Notes under the pieces: model-generated
What the model was told of the DNA's origin: nothing
Databases searched by the model: none
The model's input: only the letters and a program-made list of their open reading frames with translations
Shown: positions 37,145 through 45,493 of the stretch, one piece after another
Position numbering within the stretch: the first letter of the stretch is position 1
Layout: every line of letters starts with the position of its first letter
NCBI GenBank assembly: GCA_008727115.1
Contig: CP044131.1
Location: 682,001 to 746,000 of the forward strand
Reading direction: 5' to 3'
Length of the DNA stretch: 64,000 bases
DNA from: Comamonas testosteroni
GTDB lineage: Bacteria; Pseudomonadota; Gammaproteobacteria; Burkholderiales; Burkholderiaceae_C
Made by a program: the position numbers and the translations under genes

Positions 37145-37771
37145 TCATAGCCCGAACCATGTGGCGATTTGATCGGTATATGCGTGAAGGGTTTCGATTG
37201 TGACGCCGTCATCGTTAAAGATGATCCAGTCAGCTGCCGCCTGACGCTGGGCGCGTGTGGCCTGAGCGTGGATGATGGCTTGTACCGCATCACGCGTCAG
37301 TCCGTTACGGGCCATGACGCGTTCTATCTGAGTGTCTTCCCGGCAATCCACGACTAGCACACCATCCAGGCGGGTGCGCCAGTGCCCGGATTCGATGAGC
37401 AAGGGAATGTCGTGAACGATGAGTTTGCTGCCTGCAGCGATGGCGGCCTCATGTCGCAGCTGTGTTTGCTCGGCAATCAAGGGATGAAGAATGGCTTCCA
37501 GCCTCTGGCGTGCAGAGGAATCGGCAAAGACCAGCTCGCGCATGCGGGCGCGATTGAGGGCACCATGGGCGTCAATCAGGTCGGCTCCAAAAGCCTGGGC
37601 GATAGAAGGCAGAGCCATGCCGCCGGTTGCCGTCAGACTGCGCGAAATCTGGTCGGCATCGATGAGTGTGGCTCCACGGGCCTCGAGTCGGGTCGCTACG
37701 GTGCTTTTGCCGCTGCCAATGCCGCCAGTCAGGCCGAGTCTGAATGGAGGAGGCGATTGACGCGGGGACAT
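37145..37771 (-). CDS. coaE: CoaE, dephospho-CoA kinase
   Basis: Start at MSPRQSPPPFRLGLTGGIGS (37771), eight bases after pilD; the frame extends further upstream inside pilD but without conservation. 208 residues. The P-loop is GLTGGIGSGKST; DADQISR supplies the catalytic Asp, and the lid has RQAAADWIIFNDD. It makes CoA from dephospho-CoA. Confidence 0.95.
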   Translation of the reverse strand: MSPRQSPPPFRLGLTGGIGSGKSTVATRLEARGATLIDADQISRSLTATGGMALPSIAQAFGADLIDAHGALNRARMRELVFADSSARQRLEAILHPLIAEQTQLRHEAAIAAGSKLIVHDIPLLIESGHWRTRLDGVLVVDCREDTQIERVMARNGLTRDAVQAIIHAQATRAQRQAAADWIIFNDDGVTIETLHAYTDQIATWFGL

Positions 37772-37779
37772 GGCTGGTC

Positions 37780-38649
37780 TCAAACGCCCAGGAAGCCGAG
37801 CACGGCCTGTGGGCCCCAGATCAGGCTGACAAAGCCGCCGCCCGCAAGAAAGGGGCCGAACGGCACATAACCGCCTTCGCGCAGCTTGCTGTTGATCTTG
37901 AGTGCAATGCCGATGACGGCGCCGACGACCGAGGCCATGAGAATGATGGGTACTAGTGCTTGCCAGCCAAACCAGGCACCAAGAGCGGCGAACAGCTTGA
38001 AGTCGCCATAGCCCATGCCCTCTTTGCCTGTTGTCAGCTTGAAGGCCCAGAAGATCAGCCACAGCGACATATAGCCGGCCACGGCGCCCCAGAAGGAGCT
38101 GAGCAGTGGCACAGAAGTCCATTGCAAGGCGGAGGCGATCAGACCAGCCCAGAGCAGAGGCAAAGTAATGGAGTCTGGCAAAAAGGTGGTGTCCCAGTCG
38201 ATCAGTGCCAGAGCCAGCAGCGCCGCACTGAAGCCGCACCAGGCAAAGCCGGCAGGGGTCAGGCCGTCGCGGCCCAGGCAGAAAGCAAACAAAGCAGCGC
38301 AGACCAGCTCGACCACGGGGTAGCGCAGGCTGATGGGCTTTTTACACTCCGAGCAGCGGCCACGCAGGAACAGGTAGCTGAGCACGGGGATGTTTTCATA
38401 CCAGGCGACTTGATGGCCGCAATGGGGGCAGCGAGAGCGTGGCTTGCTCAGAGTCATTGCAGGCTGAGCAGGCGGCAGCTCAATCTTGGCGCCTTTTTCT
38501 TTCTGATCCTCGGCCCATTGGGCGCCTTCTGCATTCCACTCCTGCTCCATCATCAGCGGCAGGCGGTGGATCACTACATTCAGAAAGCTGCCGATCAGAA
38601 GGCCGAGTACGCCGCCTGCAGCGGCATTCATCATGAATTCGGAAATCAT
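37780..38649 (-). CDS. pilD: PilD, type IV prepilin peptidase/N-methyltransferase
   Basis: 289 residues with about eight membrane helices. The cytosolic zinc-type CxxC pairs are in CPHCGHQ and CSECKKP. The aspartyl protease residues lie in LIDWDTTFLPD and GMGYGDFKLFAALGAW (GxGD). It cleaves prepilin leaders. Its ATG overlaps the pilC stop by one base. Confidence 0.95.
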   Translation of the reverse strand: MISEFMMNAAAGGVLGLLIGSFLNVVIHRLPLMMEQEWNAEGAQWAEDQKEKGAKIELPPAQPAMTLSKPRSRCPHCGHQVAWYENIPVLSYLFLRGRCSECKKPISLRYPVVELVCAALFAFCLGRDGLTPAGFAWCGFSAALLALALIDWDTTFLPDSITLPLLWAGLIASALQWTSVPLLSSFWGAVAGYMSLWLIFWAFKLTTGKEGMGYGDFKLFAALGAWFGWQALVPIILMASVVGAVIGIALKINSKLREGGYVPFGPFLAGGGFVSLIWGPQAVLGFLGV

Positions 38650-39866
38650 CAGACAACTTGGCCCAGCTTGAAGATAGGCAGATACATGGACACCACGATG
38701 CCGCCGATCAAGGTGCCCAGGAAAACGATGATGATGGGCTCCATCAGGCTGGAGAGGCCAGCCACCATTTCATCCACTTCGCTTTCATAGAAGTCGGCTG
38801 CCTTGCCCAGCATATGGTCGATGGAGCCGGACTCTTCGCCAATGGCGCACATCTGTATCACCATGGAGGGGAAAATGTTGGCATTCGCCATGGCAACCGT
38901 GAGACTGGTGCCGGTGGAGACTTCCTGCTGAATTTTGTCGGTTGCGCTCTGATAGAGGTAATTGCCAGAGGCACCGCCCACGGAGTCCAGGGCTTCGACC
39001 AGTGGAACACCGGCGGCAAACATGGTGGATAGCGTGCGCGTCCAGCGGGCCACGCAGGATTTCTCAATCAGCACGCCAAAGATCGGCAGCTTGAGCATGG
39101 TGCGATCCATGAACTGCTGCACTCTTTCATTGCGTTTCCAGGCTTGCATGAAGAAGTAGATGCCTCCGCCTAGACCGCCAAAGATCAGCCACCAGTACTG
39201 GACGAAGTACTCGCTGATGCCCATTACCAGTAGCGTGGGAGCAGGCAGGTCGGCTCCAAAGGAGGTAAATACTTCCTTGAAGGCGGGAATCACAAAAATC
39301 ATGATCACGGCCACGACGACAAAGGCGACGATCATGACCGATGTCGGATACATCAGGGCCGACTTGATCTTAGACTTGATCGCTTCCGTCTTTTCCATAT
39401 AAGTGGCAAGACGGTCCAGCAGTGCTTCCAAGATACCGGCTGCCTCGCCCGCTTCTACCAGGTTACAGTAGAGGCTGTCGAAGTACAGCGGAAACTTTCG
39501 AAACGCTGTGCTCAGCGACGTGCCGGTTTCCACGTCCTGGCGAATGTCGTTCAGAAGCTTGGTGACATTGGGGTTGGTGTTGCCACGGCCCACAATATCG
39601 AATGACTGAAGCAGAGGAACCCCCGCTTTCATCATGGTGGCCAGCTGGCGTGTGAAGAGGGCAATGTCCTTGGGTTTGATCTTTTTGCCGCCGCGGGTTC
39701 GGCGCTTTTTGATCTTCGAGGGGGTTACGCCCTGGCGGCGGAGCATGGCCTGAATCTGGTTTTCTCCGCCAGCTCGAGTCTCGCCGCGAACGATCTTGCC
39801 GTTGCGGTCTTTGCCTTCCCATTCAAAGAGAAATTCCTTAATTCCCTTGGACGCTGCGGTTGCCAT
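38649..39866 (-). CDS. pilC: PilC, type IV pilus inner-membrane platform
   Basis: 405 residues with two T2SSF repeats, each ending in membrane helices (FTRQLATMMKAGVPLLQSFD and WTRTLSTMFAAGVPLVEALD), and a third helix at the C-terminus. It anchors the PilB motor and the assembling pilus. Confidence 0.95.
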   Translation of the reverse strand: MATAASKGIKEFLFEWEGKDRNGKIVRGETRAGGENQIQAMLRRQGVTPSKIKKRRTRGGKKIKPKDIALFTRQLATMMKAGVPLLQSFDIVGRGNTNPNVTKLLNDIRQDVETGTSLSTAFRKFPLYFDSLYCNLVEAGEAAGILEALLDRLATYMEKTEAIKSKIKSALMYPTSVMIVAFVVVAVIMIFVIPAFKEVFTSFGADLPAPTLLVMGISEYFVQYWWLIFGGLGGGIYFFMQAWKRNERVQQFMDRTMLKLPIFGVLIEKSCVARWTRTLSTMFAAGVPLVEALDSVGGASGNYLYQSATDKIQQEVSTGTSLTVAMANANIFPSMVIQMCAIGEESGSIDHMLGKAADFYESEVDEMVAGLSSLMEPIIIVFLGTLIGGIVVSMYLPIFKLGQVV

Positions 39867-39890
39867 GGCGTTCCCTCACTCGTATTGGTT

Positions 39891-41633
39891 TTACTCGTTG
39901 GTGACCGCCAGCACTTCTTCGAGTGAGGTCAGGCCCAGCTTTACTTTATGCAGGCCTGAGCCGCGCAGAGAGCGCACCCCTTCGGCCTTGGCTTGAGCGG
40001 CAATATCCATCGCACTGCCGTCACGCAAGATGATGCGTTGAATCTCATCGCTGATAGGCATCACCTGATAAATGCCTACACGGCCCTTGTAGCCGTTGTT
40101 GCAGGCCGGGCAGCCTACGGGCTTGTAGCTCACCCAACTGCCATCCAGTTCAGCTTCCTCGTATCCAGCATTCAGCAGAGCTTCGTGCGGAATATCTGTA
40201 GGCTCCTTGCACTGTGGGCAAAGGCGTCGTGCCAGGCGCTGGGCAGTGATCAGGATTACGCTGGAGGCAATATTGAATGGGGCAATGCCCATATTGCGCA
40301 TTCGAGTCAGCGTGGTGGGAGCATCGTTGGTGTGCAGCGTTGACAGAACCAGGTGACCGGTTTGCGCGGCTTTGATGGAGATGTCGGCCGTTTCCAGGTC
40401 ACGGATTTCACCCACCATGATGATGTCAGGGTCCTGGCGCAGAAATGACTTCAGCGCTGCGGCAAAAGTCAGGCCGGCCTTTTCATTCACATTGACCTGG
40501 TTGACGCCAGGCATATTGATTTCGGAAGGGTCTTCTGCCGTCGCGATATTGACACCGGGCTGATTGAGCAGGTTCAGGCAGGTGTAGAGCGAAACGGTCT
40601 TACCCGAGCCGGTGGGGCCCGTGACCAGAATCATGCCGTAGGGGCGCTTGATGGCTGATAACAGGCGTTCTTTTTCCTCTGGCTCGTAACCCAGGGCGTC
40701 GATGCCCATCTTGGCGGAGCTCGGGTCCAGAATACGGATCACGATCTTTTCGCCAAATAGAGTGGGCAAGGTGCTGACACGGAAGTCGATGACGCGATCG
40801 GGGCCGACCTTGAGCTTCATGCGGCCATCTTGTGGGACGCGCTTTTCCGAAATATCAAGGCGTGAGATCACCTTGATGCGGGAGGCCAGCTTGTCCTTGA
40901 TGGCAATGGGAGGGGAGGCAATCTCCCTCAACTCGCCATCAATGCGAAATCGCACGCGATAGTTGTGCTCGTAAGGCTCAAAGTGCAAGTCCGAAGCACG
41001 CATGTTGAAGGCGTCCAGCAGCATCTTGTGCAGGAACTTGACGACAGGCGCATCTTCGACGTCGGCCCCTAGGGCATTGTCTTTTTCTTCTGGAGCATCT
41101 TCGATCTTGACGTCGTCAAAATCAAAGTCCCCGGAACTGGAATAGGAGTCCAAGGACTCGCTGACGCTTTTTCCCGTCTGCTCGATCAGCTTTTGCAGCT
41201 TGTCGGCTTCTACAACCACCCAGTCCACAAAGAGCTGAGTAGTGAATTTGATCTGTTCGGCGGCTTCTTGTTGTGTGGGATCCGCTGTGGCAATCGTGAG
41301 CCGATTGCCACGCTTGCTCAAGGCAAGGACGCGGTAGGTGCTGCTGATTTTTGGGTCGAGCAGTTCGCGCGGTAGTTGGCTGGTATCAATGGCAGCCAGG
41401 TCCAGCAATGGAGTGCTGAACATGGTGGAGATGGTTTCTGCAATCTCCAGTGCACTGATTTCGCCCGATTGGCAAAGCTCGCTGATAAAGGGGCTTTTGC
41501 TGGAGGCCGCTTTTTGGGCTGCATTCTCGGCTGCTTGCTGAGAAACCTTGCCTGCCGAGATCAGGGCTCTGCCCAAGCCGGGAATGGCTACAGGTGAGGG
41601 AAGGTTCTTTTGCAGATTGTCGGCAGCAGCCAT
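39891..41633 (-). CDS. pilB: PilB, type IV pilus assembly ATPase
   Basis: 580 residues: N-terminal MshEN-like domain (possible c-di-GMP binding), then the GspE/PilB ATPase with Walker A GPTGSGKT, the Asp box, Walker B IIMVGEIRDLETADI and a His box in LSTLHTNDAPTTL. A tetracysteine zinc site is seen as CPQC and CPAC. It powers pilus extension. First gene of the pilB-C-D-coaE-zapD run. Confidence 0.96.
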   Translation of the reverse strand: MAAADNLQKNLPSPVAIPGLGRALISAGKVSQQAAENAAQKAASSKSPFISELCQSGEISALEIAETISTMFSTPLLDLAAIDTSQLPRELLDPKISSTYRVLALSKRGNRLTIATADPTQQEAAEQIKFTTQLFVDWVVVEADKLQKLIEQTGKSVSESLDSYSSSGDFDFDDVKIEDAPEEKDNALGADVEDAPVVKFLHKMLLDAFNMRASDLHFEPYEHNYRVRFRIDGELREIASPPIAIKDKLASRIKVISRLDISEKRVPQDGRMKLKVGPDRVIDFRVSTLPTLFGEKIVIRILDPSSAKMGIDALGYEPEEKERLLSAIKRPYGMILVTGPTGSGKTVSLYTCLNLLNQPGVNIATAEDPSEINMPGVNQVNVNEKAGLTFAAALKSFLRQDPDIIMVGEIRDLETADISIKAAQTGHLVLSTLHTNDAPTTLTRMRNMGIAPFNIASSVILITAQRLARRLCPQCKEPTDIPHEALLNAGYEEAELDGSWVSYKPVGCPACNNGYKGRVGIYQVMPISDEIQRIILRDGSAMDIAAQAKAEGVRSLRGSGLHKVKLGLTSLEEVLAVTNE

Positions 41634-41760
41634 GTATCCGAGTCAGAGGAGAATGATAGGAGACTTATCCTACCATTCTTGCTGTGACACAAGGAGAGGC
41701 GTTGGCGTTTGTGAGTACAGTTCGCTGCTTTATTGAATATGGCTCAATAAAAGTTGCAAT

Positions 41761-41809
41761 TGGTCGGGGTGAGAGGATTCGAACCTCCGGCCTCTACGTC
41801 CCGAACGTA
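41761..41809 (-). tRNA. 3' half of tRNA-Pro(CGG): island attachment scar
   Basis: On the minus strand the sequence runs from the anticodon stem through the loop TTCGGGA (anticodon CGG), the variable loop, the T-arm GTTCGAATC and the acceptor 3' strand CACCCCG, then A and CCA. The 5' half (acceptor 5' strand, D-arm) is absent and is replaced by unrelated AT-rich DNA. It is the duplicated 3' end left by a tRNA-targeting integrase, whose gene starts about 95 bases away. It is not a functional tRNA. Confidence 0.88.
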
Positions 41810-41857
41810 TCATTTTTCTGATTTCTTTCCTATAAAGGGTGCCCATGATAGCATTTA

Positions 41858-41878
41858 TTGGGCCATTCTTGGGCCATT
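41858..41878 (+). repeat. Direct repeat next to the attachment site
   Basis: TTGGGCCATT occurs twice, at 41858-41867 and 41869-41878, one base apart, between the half-tRNA and the integrase start. Possible integrase or excisionase arm-binding sites. Confidence 0.5.
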
Positions 41879-41903
41879 GACGGCGATGTGAGGCAAATGC
41901 GAC

Positions 41904-43010
41904 ATGGGGCAAATTACAAAACGCGGGGAGTACCAGTGGCGAGCCAAGGTGAGGCGCAAGGGCTTCCCGGAGCAGTCTCGTACCTTCACGTACAAGGAAG
42001 ATGCCGAGAAGTGGGTTCGCACGGTAGAGAGCGAACTGGAAACCAAAGGGTTCATTGATCGGCGGGAGGCCGAGAAAAACACGCTTGCGCAGATCCTCAA
42101 ACGCTATCAGCGGGAGATAACACCAAGCAAGAAGTCAGCGGCCATTGAGTCTGTGAAAATTGATGTGCTCTTGCGCGATGCAGCGTTGGTCGGCCTGAAG
42201 ATGACGGCCATCACCAGTACGGAGGTTGCCAGATGGCGTGACCGCCGACTAAAGGAGGTAACTGGGGGCACTGTCAATCGGGAAATCGATGTGCTTTCCA
42301 CGGTGCTCAACCATGCGCGGCGAGAGTGGGGTATCCACGTCGAAAACCCGATTCCGTTGGTAAAGCGGCCGGAAAAGGCGCGTGCGCGGGATCGGCGGCT
42401 TTCCCCTGAGGAGGAAAACTATTTGTTGGCGGCGCTGACGGGCGGAGAGCGCCAACAAGATGGAACCTTCACCAAGGGGGCGCGTAATCCGTGGTTGCTG
42501 CCGCTGGTGCGGCTGGCATTGGAAACGGCAATGCGCAGGGGCGAATTGCTGGCCCTTCAGTGGGAGAACGTCGACCTCAAACGACGCACCGCGCACCTGC
42601 CGGACACGAAGAATGGTGATGCACGCACCGTGCCGCTGTCCACGACGGCGGTCGGTATTCTGAGGGCGCTGCCTTCACGCCCGAAGGCGGAACGCGGAAA
42701 GCCTGTTGAACGGGCGGCTGGGGCGGTATTTCCCACGACTGCGATGGCGCTGCGCAAGGGATTTACGCGGGCGATTGAGCGAGCGCAGCATGACTATCTG
42801 TCCGACTGCCAAGCCACACGCAGAAAGCCGCAACCAGGCTTTCTGAGCGACGTTCACTTTCACGATACCCGCCATGAGGCGGCTTCGAGGCTGGCAGAAA
42901 AACTGTCCAACGTCCTGGAATTGTCCGCAGTGACAGGGCACCGCGATTTGCGCATGCTCAAGCGCTACTACCATCCGCGAGCGGAAGATTTGGCCAAGAA
43001 GCTGGGCTGA
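41904..43010 (+). CDS. Tyrosine recombinase (island integrase)
   Basis: 368 residues: an N-terminal AP2-like DNA-binding segment (QWRAKVRRKGFPEQSRTF), a SAM-like core-binding domain, and the catalytic domain. Catalytic residues: Arg in TAMRRGELLALQWENVDL, HxxR in HDTRHEA, His in TGHRDLRML, Tyr in KRYYHPRAEDLAKKLG. All are intact, so it may be active. It lies directly inside the half-tRNA-Pro scar and reads into the island, consistent with targeting tRNA-Pro(CGG). Confidence 0.93.
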   Translation: MGQITKRGEYQWRAKVRRKGFPEQSRTFTYKEDAEKWVRTVESELETKGFIDRREAEKNTLAQILKRYQREITPSKKSAAIESVKIDVLLRDAALVGLKMTAITSTEVARWRDRRLKEVTGGTVNREIDVLSTVLNHARREWGIHVENPIPLVKRPEKARARDRRLSPEEENYLLAALTGGERQQDGTFTKGARNPWLLPLVRLALETAMRRGELLALQWENVDLKRRTAHLPDTKNGDARTVPLSTTAVGILRALPSRPKAERGKPVERAAGAVFPTTAMALRKGFTRAIERAQHDYLSDCQATRRKPQPGFLSDVHFHDTRHEAASRLAEKLSNVLELSAVTGHRDLRMLKRYYHPRAEDLAKKLG

Positions 43011-43079
43011 TGATCGAGATGGTTTGCCACCTGATGGTGGCTGTGGCTGTATTTCTCCGGGTTTCGTAGAAACGAGTAG

Positions 43080-43110
43080 AGAGCAGGCAACGCCCAGCGT
43101 TGTCTGCTCT
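43080..43110. terminator. Strong hairpin between int and hipB
   Basis: AGAGCAGGCAACGC (43080-43093) pairs with GCGTTGTCTGCTCT (43097-43110), one G-U pair, 3-base loop. No U-run follows on the plus strand, so it may stop int transcription or insulate hipBA. Confidence 0.55.
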
Positions 43111-43112
43111 AA

Positions 43113-43136
43113 AAATCCTCATGGTTATCAGGATTT
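43113..43136. promoter_or_regulatory. HipB operator 1
   Basis: AAATCC-N12-GGATTT, a perfect dyad. It is the first of three with identical spacing. Confidence 0.75.
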
Positions 43137-43162
43137 GGTTGTAAAAGAACTGATTTGCGAAA

Positions 43163-43186
43163 AAATCCGCATGAACAAGTGGATTC
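43163..43186. promoter_or_regulatory. HipB operator 2
   Basis: AAATCC-N12-GGATTC, starting exactly 50 bp after operator 1 and ending two bases before the -35 box of hipBA. Confidence 0.75.
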
Positions 43187-43187
43187 A

Positions 43188-43216
43188 TTGTCAAATCTTC
43201 TCATTTGGTTCAAAAT
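43188..43216 (+). promoter_or_regulatory. hipBA sigma-70 promoter
   Basis: -35 TTGTCA (43188-43193), 17-base spacer, -10 CAAAAT (43211-43216). Operator 2 ends just upstream and operator 3 covers the -10 box, as expected for autorepression. Confidence 0.7.
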
Positions 43217-43236
43217 CCCTTCGAACGTAAGGATTT
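43213..43236. promoter_or_regulatory. HipB operator 3, overlapping -10 box and ribosome site
   Basis: AAATCC-N12-GGATTT, again exactly 50 bp from operator 2. The GGATTT half overlaps the AAGG ribosome site of hipB. Confidence 0.75.
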
Positions 43237-43239
43237 ACC

Positions 43240-43503
43240 ATGAACATACCCATAACCAGCGCATCTGCCATCGGCGAAGTAGTACGTGCCAGCCGCAAGG
43301 CGCAGAAGATTCGCCAGGATGATGCCGCCGGCAGCATCGGCGTGAGCGAGAACTTCCTTGGCAAGGTGGAGCGCGGCAGCGAATCCGTGCAATGGGGCAA
43401 GCTCTTTCAGGTGCTGGAGGGTTTGGGCATCCACGTCATGGTAGATGTGCCAGAGGACGTGGCTGCACATCTTGAGGCTGTGCGCAGCAAGGGGCAGCCA
43501 TGA
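43240..43503 (+). CDS. hipB: HipB-like XRE antitoxin/repressor
   Basis: 87 residues with a helix-turn-helix at about 12-65 (IGEVVRASRKAQKIRQDDAA, NFLGKVERGSESVQWGKLFQ). It should neutralise HipA and repress the operon through the three upstream dyads. Its stop overlaps the hipA ATG (ATGA), so the two are translationally coupled. Confidence 0.88.
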   Translation: MNIPITSASAIGEVVRASRKAQKIRQDDAAGSIGVSENFLGKVERGSESVQWGKLFQVLEGLGIHVMVDVPEDVAAHLEAVRSKGQP

Positions 43504-44807
43504 ATGGCCGCTCACTGCGTGCCTTGATCAACCAACGGGAAGTCGGCCACCTGCGGGAGGTGGCAGGCCTGTGGAGTTTTCAATACGCCGCAAGCTGGTT
43601 GAATCACCCGCAAGCCTTTGCGCTGAGCCCACACCTGCCCTTGAGCGCCGAGCCCTTGCTGGACGGTGCCAGTCAGCGCCCGGTGCAGTGGTACTTTGAC
43701 AATCTGCTGCCCGAGGAGGGGCAACGCACCCTGCTGGCCGGTGATGCCAGGCTGGATGCTGCCGATGCTTTCGGCCTGCTGGCGTGGTATGGCGCGGAGT
43801 CTGCCGGATCGCTGACCTTACTGCCGCCCGAGGCCGCGCCCCAAGCCACCGAGCCGTTGCGCCCTTTGCCTGATGAGCCCTTGCAGGCGCGCATCCTGCA
43901 GATGCCGAAGGCACCATTGACGCACGCAGCAATCAAGCGCATGTCGCTGGCTGGGGCGCAGCACAAGCTGGCCGTTGTCTTGCAAGAGGGTGCATTGTTT
44001 GAGCCTGCCGGTGCCACGCCTTCCACCCACATCCTCAAGCCTGATCACCCTGACGAGGACTACCCTCATTCCGTCATCAACGAATGGTTTGTCATGCGGC
44101 TGGCCCAGCGACTCGGCCTGGATGTGCCCAACGTGCATCGACGCTACGTGCCCTCGCCGGTGTACCTGGTTGATCGTTTTGACCGGGTGCCAGGCCCCCA
44201 GGGGTGGCAGCGCCGTCACGCCATTGATGCTTGCCAGTTGCTTGGCCTCGATCGTGGCTTCAAGTACAGCCAGGGCAGCATGGATAGCTTGGCGGCTCTG
44301 GCCAGGGCCTGCCGTAGCCCGGCTGTGGCACGCACGCGGCTGTTTGGCTGGCTGGTGTTCAACGTGCTCGTGGGCAACAGCGATGCCCACTTGAAAAACC
44401 TGAGCTTTCTGGTCTCGCACGAGGGCGTGCAGCTGGCGCCGTTCTATGATCTGCTCAGCGTCGCCACCTACGACTCCCCCGCCTTTGACAAGAACGGCTG
44501 GCCCGCGCAAACCCCACTGGCCTGGCCCATTTTGGGCGTTCACCACTTCTCCAATATCCATCGTGGCGTGCTGCTGCAAGCTGGGGAGGCACTGAACCTG
44601 GCCAAAGGCACAGCAGAGCGCCTATTGGAAAACCTGTGCCATCGTGTGATGCCGGAAGCTGAAACGCTGTACGCCGAGGTTGAGGCCGATAACGCCCGAA
44701 TCGTCCAGACGCGCCCAGAACTGGCAGCTACCCTGGCAGGCGAATTGCGATGCCTCAGAGCCATCTTGCACACCGTCCTCAAAGAGATGACCAAGCAAAT
44801 TGCCTGA
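43500..44807 (+). CDS. hipA: HipA-like Ser/Thr kinase toxin
   Basis: 435 residues. N-terminal HipA-N1 subdomain (WYFDNLLPEEGQR), then the kinase core: SLAGAQHKLAV (ATP loop), THILKPDHPDED (Lys), and VGNSDAHLKNLSFL, the catalytic loop with Asp and Asn; DLLSVATYD stands at the metal-binding DFG position. HipA kinases phosphorylate aminoacyl-tRNA synthetases (GltX, TrpS in known cases) and stop growth. The target here is unknown. Full length and all key residues present. Confidence 0.9.
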   Translation: MNGRSLRALINQREVGHLREVAGLWSFQYAASWLNHPQAFALSPHLPLSAEPLLDGASQRPVQWYFDNLLPEEGQRTLLAGDARLDAADAFGLLAWYGAESAGSLTLLPPEAAPQATEPLRPLPDEPLQARILQMPKAPLTHAAIKRMSLAGAQHKLAVVLQEGALFEPAGATPSTHILKPDHPDEDYPHSVINEWFVMRLAQRLGLDVPNVHRRYVPSPVYLVDRFDRVPGPQGWQRRHAIDACQLLGLDRGFKYSQGSMDSLAALARACRSPAVARTRLFGWLVFNVLVGNSDAHLKNLSFLVSHEGVQLAPFYDLLSVATYDSPAFDKNGWPAQTPLAWPILGVHHFSNIHRGVLLQAGEALNLAKGTAERLLENLCHRVMPEAETLYAEVEADNARIVQTRPELAATLAGELRCLRAILHTVLKEMTKQIA

Positions 44808-44831
44808 CGCATGGCCACCGTAGACGCCTCG

Positions 44832-44858
44832 GCCATCCAGTCTATCGCAATGGATGGC
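44832..44858. terminator. Hairpin between convergent hipA and the 211-residue gene
   Basis: GCCATCCA (44832-44839) and TGGATGGC (44851-44858) form a perfect 8-bp stem. No U-run is seen. Confidence 0.4.
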
Positions 44859-45493
44859 TATGCTCTGGCTGCTGCCTCGGATAACCAGATCGCCTTGTCG
44901 TAGCAATAGTCGGCGAATTCCCGCTCAAGCGTGGTTCTGCCCAGCAGCAGGCTTCGGGCCAGATCGGCCACGACGGCAAGCTCCTGTTCGTTGCGCACCT
45001 CCAGTGGCGCAACCAACTCCAGCCCGGTTGCCCACGACAGGCGCTTGCGCTTGCTGCTGGGGCGCACACTGCAGTCAATCCCTTGCGCTGACATTTCCTG
45101 TTCCAGGGCTCGCAGACGCTGGAAATATGCACGTGATGCTTCAGATGGCGGGCGGCAGGTGTAACTGACGATTTTCTTGCGCGATCGACCTACCTTGCGG
45201 TAGTTCGGAATTGCACCTCGCGTCAACCAATCGTCGAACGGGAACTCACCAGTTTGCTCCTGCGCCAGCTCTTCAATCGCATCGCGGTACACGTGGCGTG
45301 GATGCCGCCACCACACGATGACGCGCCGACGATTGAGGATGAAGCCCACGTCATCCCACCAAGACAATGCATCCTGCTTGACCTCGGCATAGCTGTGCGG
45401 GACGAACAATCCGCCCTGCCCCAGCCGCCATGGATGGTTTCGGTGGTACTCCCGCTGCAAGCGCCCCAAACGCTCTTGTCGTTGGTCTTTCAT
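44858..45493 (-). CDS. Hypothetical protein, third gene of metallophosphoesterase operon
   Basis: 211 residues, not recognised. Rich in Arg and aromatic residues (VIVWWRHPRHVYRDAIEELA) with a basic centre (KVGRSRKKIVSYTCRP). No signal peptide or membrane segment. Its ATG overlaps the stop of the metallophosphoesterase gene (ATGA), so the two are coupled and probably functionally linked. The basic centre might bind nucleic acid; that is a guess from composition only. Confidence 0.7.
   Translation of the reverse strand: MKDQRQERLGRLQREYHRNHPWRLGQGGLFVPHSYAEVKQDALSWWDDVGFILNRRRVIVWWRHPRHVYRDAIEELAQEQTGEFPFDDWLTRGAIPNYRKVGRSRKKIVSYTCRPPSEASRAYFQRLRALEQEMSAQGIDCSVRPSSKRKRLSWATGLELVAPLEVRNEQELAVVADLARSLLLGRTTLEREFADYCYDKAIWLSEAAARA

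Noticed and set aside
41761-41820. A functional tRNA-Pro gene
   Set aside because: The acceptor 5' strand and the D-arm are missing; only the 3' half exists.
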